NCBI GenBank assembly: GCA_023229485.1
Contig: JALNZJ010000053.1
Span: 1 to 5,847, forward strand
From: a bacterium
Lineage (GTDB): Bacteria; Patescibacteriota; Minisyncoccia; Minisyncoccales; Minisyncoccaceae
DNA length: 5,847 nt
Reading direction: 5' to 3'
Translations under genes and position numbers: made by a program
Shown: positions 1 through 5,173 of the stretch, one piece after another
How the letters are laid out: each line of letters begins with the position of its first letter
Position numbering within the stretch: position 1 is the stretch's first letter
Notes under the pieces: generated by a model
The model's database searches: none
Told to the model about the DNA's origin: nothing
The model's input: only the letters and a program-made list of their open reading frames with translations

Positions 1-34
1 ATTGTACTATAAATATCCGAAAAAGAAAATTTTA

Positions 35-64
35 CAAAAAAAGAAAAGTATCATTTAATACTTT
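35..64 (-). terminator. Intrinsic terminator, distal of two tandem hairpins
   Basis: On the minus strand AAAGTAT (58-64) and ATACTTT (45-51) form a perfect 7-bp stem around a 6-nt loop (52-57). It is followed at once by a T-rich tract, TCTTTTTTT (36-44). The order hairpin then T-tract fits a rho-independent terminator for minus-strand transcription coming from the 88-residue gene and the operon upstream. The stem is mostly A/T and so weak, but the T-tract is good. On the plus strand no T-tract follows, so it does not look bidirectional. Confidence 0.5.
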
Positions 65-74
65 CTAATTTATT

Positions 75-102
75 AAAAAAATTATCTAAATTTTAGATAA
101 TT
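75..102 (-). terminator. AT-rich hairpin at the end of the 88-residue gene, possible proximal terminator
   Basis: An 11-bp perfect inverted repeat, AATTATCTAAA (80-90) and TTTAGATAATT (92-102), has one central base at 91. In RNA the inner pairs must open to make a loop, leaving about 9 bp. The next minus-strand bases (75-79) are all T. It overlaps the stop codon of the small gene (101-103). It can be read as a weak proximal terminator in tandem with the hairpin at 45-64, or as a palindromic protein-binding site. Only one G/C pair is present in each arm. Confidence 0.4.
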
Positions 103-367
103 ATAACGGATAAATAATCGTGATAAGTTCAGAATAATCACTTTTTTTAACCCAGAGAGAGACATACCCTTTGATGGTTTTGCTCTTACTGATTTCGATT
201 CCACCTTTTTCTTTTAGCTCGACTCCATGCTCCTGTGCTTTCTTGCGAATTTCTCTTAATAAAGAGCTGTGATTGCGAACATTTCCATACCATAGATAGT
301 CTCCATCTCTTGCAGCTGGAAGACGTCTACAGTGACCAATTTTTCTACATCCTAAGCAAGTCTTCAT
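101..367 (-). CDS. Small Cys-containing hypothetical protein (88 aa)
   Basis: I do not recognise this family. The N-terminus has a compact cysteine group, C4-x2-C7-x4-H12-C13, followed by a basic run (RR at 14-15), which could bind a metal but lacks an obvious second ligand pair. The middle (about 34-50) is charged and helix-like (LLREIRKKAQEHGVELKEKG). The C-terminal third looks like beta strands. There is no signal peptide or membrane segment. Start choice: ATG at 365-367 has AGGA 3 nt upstream (371-374 on this strand), the only Shine-Dalgarno-like core seen in the window. It lies 63 bases after the kinase stop with no clear terminator between, so it may be the last gene of that operon. GC over 121-360 is about 39% (94 of 240 counted), against about 27% in sampled kinase sequence, which supports real coding or recent acquisition. 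Confidence 0.6.
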   Translation of the reverse strand: MKTCLGCRKIGHCRRLPAARDGDYLWYGNVRNHSSLLREIRKKAQEHGVELKEKGGIEISKSKTIKGYVSLWVKKSDYSELITIIYPL

Positions 368-385
368 TTTTCCTATTAAATTGTC

Positions 386-402
386 TAATAAATAGCTTAT
401 TA
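386..402 (-). promoter_or_regulatory. Small AT hairpin in the kinase/88-residue gene spacer
   Basis: TAATAA (386-391) and TTATTA (397-402) form a 6-bp inverted repeat with a 5-nt loop, about 12 bases upstream of the AGGA ribosome-binding core of the small gene. The minus strand also has TTGCAT (403-408) 17 bases before GACAAT (380-385), a weak promoter-like pair. Neither is strong, and either could arise by chance in such AT-rich DNA. Confidence 0.18.
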
Positions 403-430
403 ATGCAAGAAAATCATGAACAATTTTAAT

Positions 431-2626
431 CTAACTTTCGATAGTCTTTTTGTAGATAGGAATAGTAAAGCTAAAGGTTGTTCCTTTATTTTCTCCATTA
501 CTTTTATAATATATCTCTCCTCCATTCCCTTCTATTATTTTTTTACTAATATATAATCCCAGTCCTGATCCATCTGGGTGGATATTCGGTGCCCTGTTTC
601 CTCTAGAAAATTTTTCAAACAATTTTTCTTTATCGCTTTTAGATATTCCACATCCAGTATCTTTTATGTTTATTATAAGAAAGTCTTTTTTGAGTCCATA
701 AGACAATTCGATACTTCCTTTGTCGGTATAGGAAATTGCATTTTCTATTAAGTTAGAAAGTACTCGAGTTGTTTTTTCTAAATCGCACCAAACAATTGGA
801 ATTTTAAAATTAGGTTTTTTAATGCTTAATTTTAGATTTTTATCTTTTATATATTTAATTTTTTCTTTTATTGTATTTTCAATCGCTTCTTCGATATTTA
901 CCTTAGTTGGTTTTGTTTCCATTTTTTCACCCTCTAATTTATAAGCATCGCAATAATCGGCAACAGTGTTAATTATTCTATATAATCCTGCTTCTATAAT
1001 CGGGAGGGCTTTTTCTGGCTTATAGTCTCCATCTTTCATCATTGAGAAATACCCTCTTATGATCGAGAGAGGGGTATTTAATTGATGGCTAATAACTCGC
1101 AAAAAATCTGATTTCATATCAAGGAGTTCTTTGAGGTATTTATTGTTTTGTTTTATGTCTTTTGTTTGTTCTTCTATTTTTTCTTTTAGTGTTTTTCCAA
1201 ATTCCTTAATTTGTTTATATTGACGAGCATTCTCTATGGCAATACTTGCTTGGAGAGAAAGAACAGTTAGAAGCTCTAAGTCTTCTTTTGTGTACGGATC
1301 TTTCGATTTTTTTAAACCAAGGATAATCATCCCAATTAATTCTTTGTTTACTATTAATGGAAGACATATTGTCGCATTAATATCTTTCATGTATTCATAA
1401 AATTCATGTAGGGTCTTTTTTTCTTCTACATGCTTAGAATCTCTTGAAAACATTTCTAGTTCGTCGGCAACGAGTATTTTCTTATTTTTTGCTAAGTATT
1501 TGATTAATTTTTTGTTTTTAAAAACAAAGGTGTGGTTATTTTTTTTAATTCCATTTATAGTCACTAATTGATATTCTTTGGGTAAGGTTTTTGTATTCAG
1601 TAAAAAAACATTCACACCATCAATTTTCATTGCATTGTTAATGGTGGTTGTAATAAGTTTTATAATTTTATTAAGGTCAATGTAATTGGTCAGTTCTTTG
1701 GTTAATCTATTTATTGTTTCTTGATAATTATAAAGAGAAGTGAATAAATATTTATTAGCAAAGCTTTTTATTACCTTATTAGCATTATAAAAAGTAAAAA
1801 CAAACAATGGAGCAATAATTAGCCCAAATGCGTATGATCCAAAAGTAAATACGCCTCCAAAGAAACTGTTGTAAAACCAAATCAAGAAGTAGAAAAAACT
1901 ATAAGTAAAAATAGATATTATAAAATAAATAAATATTTTACGTGCCATGATTTGGAAATCCATAAGTCGATATTTAACCATGGCATAGAATAAAATAAAA
2001 ACGTAAAGAGAAATGATAATATTTCCAACTGGCGGAATTAATATGTCATACCAAAGAAAAAAGTTTGTAATCCCACCAATAAATCCGATAATAGTTCCTA
2101 TTATCATATATTGGATTTGATAGTGTTTTAATCCGCTAGTTCGGTGATAATTTCTTAAAAGTTGCAGGAGTCCATATCCAAATAATCCAATATATGAAAT
2201 TACGAGATAGGCAGTATAAAGTATTCCTGCCTTTGGCCAGAATTTAAAAGAAAGAATTGGCTCAACGTCTCTAATGAAAAGAGGAGAAAAAGAAAAGATT
2301 ATAAAAACAGTAGTTATTGAGTATCCAAATAATAGGATAAAATTTGATTTTTTGTCATTTAATCCAAGGAAAGAAAAAACCCAATGTAAGTAAAAAATTG
2401 GAATAAGTGTTGATCCAATAGAGAGCAGCTTGGTATAAAAAATAGCTGAGGCATAATCAGTTGAAATCTGCCATAAAAAATAATATGCAGACCAAAAAAA
2501 TACAGCAAGACTTAGCAAGACGAATGTTACGCTCGTCATATTTTTTTTATTTCTTAAAAACACAAAACATCCAAGTGTTAAACTAGTGATTGCATTAATT
2601 AGTGCTGATATGGCGTAAAAATCCAT
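431..2626 (-). CDS. Multi-TM, GAF-containing sensor histidine kinase (731 aa)
   Basis: A membrane sensor kinase that should autophosphorylate on His and pass phosphate to a response regulator. Residues 1-220 hold about seven hydrophobic helices (near 5-24, 32-51, 61-86, 95-116, 135-157, 170-192, 195-217), like the 7TM N-terminal region of histidine kinases. Two more follow at about 231-255 and 262-281. A GAF-type domain spans about 318-467, with ATICLPLIVNKELIGMIILG near its end, and a coiled-coil linker runs about 468-505. HisKA: VISHQLNTPL puts the phosphoacceptor at H514. HATPase_c: N box NLIENA (N629), G1 DTGCGIS (656-662), F box LFEKFSRG (669-676), G2 GSGLGL (686-691) and a GTTFSF end box (715-720). 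All catalytic boxes look intact. ATG at 2624-2626 begins 2 nt after the methyltransferase TAA and has no Shine-Dalgarno, so translational coupling is likely. No receiver domain or response regulator gene is in the window. The ligand is unknown. Confidence 0.95.
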   Translation of the reverse strand: MDFYAISALINAITSLTLGCFVFLRNKKNMTSVTFVLLSLAVFFWSAYYFLWQISTDYASAIFYTKLLSIGSTLIPIFYLHWVFSFLGLNDKKSNFILLFGYSITTVFIIFSFSPLFIRDVEPILSFKFWPKAGILYTAYLVISYIGLFGYGLLQLLRNYHRTSGLKHYQIQYMIIGTIIGFIGGITNFFLWYDILIPPVGNIIISLYVFILFYAMVKYRLMDFQIMARKIFIYFIISIFTYSFFYFLIWFYNSFFGGVFTFGSYAFGLIIAPLFVFTFYNANKVIKSFANKYLFTSLYNYQETINRLTKELTNYIDLNKIIKLITTTINNAMKIDGVNVFLLNTKTLPKEYQLVTINGIKKNNHTFVFKNKKLIKYLAKNKKILVADELEMFSRDSKHVEEKKTLHEFYEYMKDINATICLPLIVNKELIGMIILGLKKSKDPYTKEDLELLTVLSLQASIAIENARQYKQIKEFGKTLKEKIEEQTKDIKQNNKYLKELLDMKSDFLRVISHQLNTPLSIIRGYFSMMKDGDYKPEKALPIIEAGLYRIINTVADYCDAYKLEGEKMETKPTKVNIEEAIENTIKEKIKYIKDKNLKLSIKKPNFKIPIVWCDLEKTTRVLSNLIENAISYTDKGSIELSYGLKKDFLIINIKDTGCGISKSDKEKLFEKFSRGNRAPNIHPDGSGLGLYISKKIIEGNGGEIYYKSNGENKGTTFSFTIPIYKKTIES

Positions 2627-2628
2627 TT

Positions 2629-3588
2629 TTATTTTTTAGCAATTAAGATACCATGTATTTTTAATGGTTCGTAAATAATTCTTTGACTTTCAAATCCTGC
2701 CTTTGTTGATATCTCTATTAGTTCTTTTGGCTTACGATAAATCATTGGCCAGTTTATCACCCAAGTTAGAAAATATTGTTCTAAATTATGATTTATGTTA
2801 CAGGTAACGAAATATCCATTTGGATTTAAAGATTCTTTGATATCTTTTGCTAGATTTATTGCATCTTCTTGTTTTAGGTAGTCAATAAAACCCATCATTT
2901 CAATTATGTCTGGTTTGAATTTATTAGCAATTTCTATGATTGAATGAGTGCTATTTTTTTCTGTTTTAATATCTTCTAATAGGTTGTATTGCTTAGCTAA
3001 TTCTTTTGCACGTTCAAGTGCATCTTCGTCTATATCAATTAATAGTGCTTTGATTTTTATCCCTTTAGTTTTAAGCTCTGCCATTATCTCGATTAGCACT
3101 TCGGCAGATCCACACGCAAGCGAGATGATTTTAATTTCTTTTTTTTCGTTTATTTTTAATATAACGTTTCGTAATTCTTCTTTTATTAATTTTCTTCGAT
3201 TTCGAAGGCCTTGGCAATTAAGTCCGTTCCAGTAATATTCGTCCACCAAGTTTCCAATAGTTTTACTGTATGAGAAAGGATGATTATAAACGATATCTAA
3301 GGCTCTCCATGAAGAAGCATATTCTTTTACTTTTCGAGACGATTTCCCTATTCCGTCGAAGAAAAAACTATTTATTTTAGGCTTTGATCCGAAAGCCCCA
3401 TAAATCAATTTTTTAATTATTACATAAATAATCAATAGCCACATAAAAGGTAGTGCTAAAAAGTAGGGCCATCTATTGGTTTCAAATTTTTTTGATTTTA
3501 TTTGCTTGCTTGCTAACGGTACTATTATCTCTCCCTCTATCGTTTGTAGTTTTTTGGCAATTTCAATTTTAGTTGAGTTATTGTTCAT
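2629..3588 (-). CDS. Membrane-anchored class I SAM-dependent methyltransferase (319 aa)
   Basis: Residues 41-63 form one strong hydrophobic segment (PYFLALPFMWLLIIYVIIKK and on), so the protein is probably anchored in the inner membrane with its catalytic domain in the cytoplasm. The Rossmann-like core starts at about 150: motif I IISLACGSAE (154-163, SAM-binding glycine loop), motif II acidic strand end ALLIDIDEDAL (181-191, D185/D187), a fourth-strand region KPDIIEMMGFIDYL (225-238), and LNPNGYFVTCNI (254-265). Before the core, NGLNCQGLRNRRKLIKEEL (121-139) resembles my memory of a putative methyltransferase family (Methyltransf_20, as in the C-terminal part of E. coli YnbC); treat that as tentative. 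The substrate cannot be read from sequence. The start at 3586-3588 has no Shine-Dalgarno but sits about 18 nt after the predicted transcription start. It is the first gene of the unit, and the kinase follows with a 2-nt gap. Confidence 0.85.
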   Translation of the reverse strand: MNNNSTKIEIAKKLQTIEGEIIVPLASKQIKSKKFETNRWPYFLALPFMWLLIIYVIIKKLIYGAFGSKPKINSFFFDGIGKSSRKVKEYASSWRALDIVYNHPFSYSKTIGNLVDEYYWNGLNCQGLRNRRKLIKEELRNVILKINEKKEIKIISLACGSAEVLIEIMAELKTKGIKIKALLIDIDEDALERAKELAKQYNLLEDIKTEKNSTHSIIEIANKFKPDIIEMMGFIDYLKQEDAINLAKDIKESLNPNGYFVTCNINHNLEQYFLTWVINWPMIYRKPKELIEISTKAGFESQRIIYEPLKIHGILIAKK

Positions 3589-3612
3589 ATATTATTCGAA
3601 ATTTATATTATC

Positions 3613-3640
3613 ATTATAGCATTTAGGATTTGTTTGTAAA
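3613..3640 (-). promoter_or_regulatory. Promoter of the methyltransferase-kinase operon
   Basis: On the minus strand TTTACA (3635-3640, 5 of 6 to the -35 consensus) is followed after 16 nt by a perfect TATAAT (3613-3618). TG at the extended -10 position gives TGCTATAAT. The predicted transcription start is near 3606, for a leader of about 18 nt. It lies in the 80-base gap after dinB, so the operon need not depend on dinB read-through. No operator-like dyad is obvious around it. Confidence 0.7.
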
Positions 3641-3668
3641 ATAATCGAAGAAAAGATTTGTGAAAAAT

Positions 3669-4757
3669 TTATTTTAAAAATTTTTCTATTCGAAGTCCGA
3701 TTAGTCGAATAGTTTTAAGCTTCTGGTTTTTCCTTTTGTCTAAAAAAGGAAGTATTAATTTTAAAGATTCGAGGCGGAAAATTTTTTCATCATTTTTTGT
3801 AATGTATTCCTTAAAACTTTTTGTTGATGACTTGGTTTCAAAATCCGAAAATCTGATGGTAATAATAATGTTTTTTAATTTTGAAAATTCGCTTTCCTTA
3901 AATTTTTTAAAAATATTATTGGAGTGTTCTAAAAAATGATTTGTAATAGCCACTATGTTAAAAGTATTTTCTTCAAAAGTTATTTGTCCTCCGATTGATT
4001 TGGCTTCTCTATTTTCGATGATTGGCAAATCGTCTATTCCTCGTGCTTTGTCATATATTTCTCCTCCCGCCTTACCGAGTATTTTTTGCAAGTTTTCCTT
4101 TGTTAAGATTTTAATATCTTTGATTGTTAATATGTTTTTCCGATTCAGGATGCCGGCTGTTACGGGGCCAATTCCGGGAATTTTTCTAATTGCAAGTGGT
4201 TCTAGAAATTTCTCATTGCATTTAGGGTTAATAACGGTTAATCCGTTAGGCTTGTTGATTCCAGCTGCTATCTTGGCAATAAGCTTGTTCGAAGCGAGCC
4301 CGATTGAACAAGTAATCTTTTCTTTTTTGTTTATCTCTGCTTTTATTTTTTTACAAATTGCTTCTGCTTCTTTAAATGTTTTTCCCGTAAGGTCAAAATA
4401 AAACTCATCAATACTTCCCTGCTCTATGGTATTTGAGTATTTTTTAATGATGTTGAATATATTTTCTGAACTTTTTTCATACATCTGCATGTTCGGAATC
4501 AGGAAAATTACTTCTTCTTTTCCTTGCTTTTTTGCTAGTTCAGAAAGTTGCCAAGCTTGTGAAATTGGTAGTGCTGAGTGAATGCCATATTCTCTTGCCT
4601 TGTAGTTCGCGGTTGAAACAACCCCCCTTCCTTTTCCATTTTTTGGATCAGAACCTACTGCAAGTGGCTTGCCTTTAAAACGTGGAGTTGCTCTTTCTTC
4701 AAGTGATGCAAAAAAAGCATCCATATCTAAGTGTCCTATTATGTGGTTTTTTGTCAT
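3669..4757 (-). CDS. dinB: DNA polymerase IV, Y-family translesion polymerase (362 aa)
   Basis: Error-prone DNA synthesis past template lesions, cytoplasmic, normally working with the beta clamp. Full length for the family. Palm and fingers: HLDMDAFFASLE gives metal ligand D11 and steric gate F16 (D11 and F16 align with E. coli D8 and F13). GVVSTANYKAREYGIHSALP (45-64) is the fingers motif, SIDEFYFDLTG (115-125) carries D117/E118, and ITCSIGLASNKLIAKIAAG (148-166) is the DNA-binding palm region. A helix-hairpin-helix thumb motif sits at about 190-215 (IRKIPGIGPVTAGIL). The little finger domain is about 255-358, starting GGQITFEENTF. The protein ends about 7 residues after the last little-finger strand (IRLIGLRIEKFLK), so no clear QxxLF-type clamp peptide is visible. 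The ATG at 4755-4757 has no Shine-Dalgarno. No LexA-like box was seen upstream. The gene stands alone between the cold-shock terminator and the methyltransferase promoter. Confidence 0.96.
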   Translation of the reverse strand: MTKNHIIGHLDMDAFFASLEERATPRFKGKPLAVGSDPKNGKGRGVVSTANYKAREYGIHSALPISQAWQLSELAKKQGKEEVIFLIPNMQMYEKSSENIFNIIKKYSNTIEQGSIDEFYFDLTGKTFKEAEAICKKIKAEINKKEKITCSIGLASNKLIAKIAAGINKPNGLTVINPKCNEKFLEPLAIRKIPGIGPVTAGILNRKNILTIKDIKILTKENLQKILGKAGGEIYDKARGIDDLPIIENREAKSIGGQITFEENTFNIVAITNHFLEHSNNIFKKFKESEFSKLKNIIITIRFSDFETKSSTKSFKEYITKNDEKIFRLESLKLILPFLDKRKNQKLKTIRLIGLRIEKFLK

Positions 4758-4764
4758 TAGGGAT

Positions 4765-4773
4765 ATGATAACA
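4765..4773 (-). promoter_or_regulatory. Putative extended -10 of dinB (leaderless mRNA)
   Basis: TGTTATCAT on the minus strand is a TGnTATnAT extended -10, with TATCAT at 4765-4770. No recognisable -35 lies 16-18 nt upstream. The usual 6-8 nt from -10 to start places transcription at about 4756-4758, on or next to the A of the dinB ATG (4757), so the mRNA would be leaderless or nearly so. This fits the lack of any Shine-Dalgarno there. It is immediately downstream of the cold-shock terminator, so dinB needs its own promoter. Confidence 0.4.
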
Positions 4774-4790
4774 AAAATAATTTGAAATAG

Positions 4791-4825
4791 CTAAAAAACA
4801 AAAACAGGCTAATGAGCCTGTTTTT
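4791..4825 (-). terminator. Intrinsic terminator of the cold-shock gene
   Basis: AAAACAGGCT (4801-4810) and AGCCTGTTTT (4815-4824) form a 10-bp stem, 11 bp with the 4800/4825 pair, around an AATG loop (CATT on the minus strand). On the minus strand it is followed by TTTTTT within 4793-4798, and it begins 9 bases after the cold-shock stop codon. With G/C pairs in the core and T-runs at both ends it may also work on the plus strand (4820-4826), although no plus-strand gene leads into it. Confidence 0.9.
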
Positions 4826-4833
4826 TGTTTTGA

Positions 4834-5031
4834 CTATGCGCGACTAATGTTTGTTGCGTTTGGTCCTTTTGGAGATTCTCCTTTTTCAAAAGATACTCTA
4901 TCTCCTACTTTCAATTCTTCGTAGCTTACGCCTTCAAGTTCGTTGCTGTGAAAAAATAAATCTTTTTCTTCGCCATCAACTGTGATGAATCCGAATCCTT
5001 TATCAGTAAGGGTTTTGATTGTTCCTTCCAT
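4834..5031 (-). CDS. Cold-shock protein, CspA family (65 aa)
   Basis: A single cold-shock domain that binds single-stranded RNA or DNA and acts as an RNA chaperone in the cytoplasm. RNP1 is KGFGFI (11-16) and RNP2 is DLFFHSNEL (24-32). The C-terminal strand GPNATNISRA (57-65 region) matches the usual GPxAxNV ending. Length is typical (65-70 residues). The LFFHSNEL form of RNP2 instead of VFVHFSAI is, as I recall, common in Patescibacteria. ATG at 5029-5031 is the only sensible start, since the domain begins at residue 2. There is no Shine-Dalgarno: the upstream bases are AAAATCACAAAATC. The gene has its own promoter about 100 bases upstream, a long leader and its own terminator, so it is a monocistronic unit. 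GC is a little higher than its neighbours, as often seen in highly expressed genes. Confidence 0.95.
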   Translation of the reverse strand: MEGTIKTLTDKGFGFITVDGEEKDLFFHSNELEGVSYEELKVGDRVSFEKGESPKGPNATNISRA

Positions 5032-5057
5032 GATTTTGTGATTTTAGTTTTTAATGT

Positions 5058-5076
5058 TTTAAGGTTTTACCCTAAA
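5058..5076 (-). promoter_or_regulatory. Hairpin in the cold-shock mRNA leader
   Basis: On the minus strand TTTAGGGT (5069-5076) pairs with ACCTTAAA (5058-5065) around an AAA loop, 8 bp with one G-U pair. It lies in the predicted 95-nt 5' leader, ending 26 bases before the start codon. Long structured leaders are well known on cold-shock mRNAs, where they sense temperature. Whether this short stem does so is inference. Confidence 0.35.
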
Positions 5077-5131
5077 GTTTAGCTTCTTGATAAATTCGAC
5101 TAGGTTTTGATTAAGTAACTATCTTGGTAGG

Positions 5132-5137
5132 TATAAT
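5132..5137 (+). promoter_or_regulatory. Possible divergent plus-strand -10 box
   Basis: A perfect TATAAT on the plus strand overlaps, base for base, the minus-strand TATTAT of the cold-shock promoter. Its best -35 is TTGATT (5107-5112), 4 of 6 and 19 nt away, so it is weak. If used, transcription would start near 5144 and run rightward into the GC-rich structured island. The overlap would make the two start sites mutually exclusive. Confidence 0.2.
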
Positions 5138-5161
5138 AGCATCTATTGGTAAATCGGTCAA
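5133..5161 (-). promoter_or_regulatory. Promoter of the cold-shock gene
   Basis: On the minus strand TTGACC (5156-5161, 5 of 6) is followed after exactly 17 nt by TATTAT (5133-5138, 5 of 6), with TG in the extended -10 position (TGCTATTAT). The TGC lead-in is the same as at the 3613-3640 promoter. The predicted transcription start is near 5126, giving a leader of about 95 nt. Confidence 0.7.
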
Positions 5162-5170
5162 TTTAATTGA
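5158..5170. promoter_or_regulatory. Dyad overlapping the cold-shock -35, possible operator
   Basis: TCAATT (5158-5163) and AATTGA (5165-5170) are perfect 6-bp inverted half-sites around one base. Four bases lie within the -35 hexamer of the cold-shock promoter. The position suits a repressor or activator site, but the sequence is AT-rich and only 13 bp, so chance is possible. Confidence 0.25.
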
Positions 5171-5173
5171 TAC

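Noticed and set aside
235..429. Plus-strand open frame of 64 codons over the 88-residue gene
   Set aside because: It overlaps a better-supported minus-strand gene that has a ribosome-binding core. Its translation is low-complexity and hydrophobic with no start signal.
2948..3235. Plus-strand open frame of 95 codons opposite the methyltransferase
   Set aside because: Serine/isoleucine-rich translation with no domain, antisense to the methyltransferase core. It is a shadow.
3663..3685. AAAAATTT/AAATTTTT inverted repeat at the dinB stop as a terminator
   Set aside because: It is a pure A/T stem overlapping the stop codon with no clean T-tract after it. It is easily a chance product of base composition.
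3955..4401. Plus-strand open frame of 148 codons opposite dinB
   Set aside because: It lies wholly inside dinB, whose catalytic motifs are intact. The plus-strand product has no recognisable domain and is a shadow of the antisense frame.
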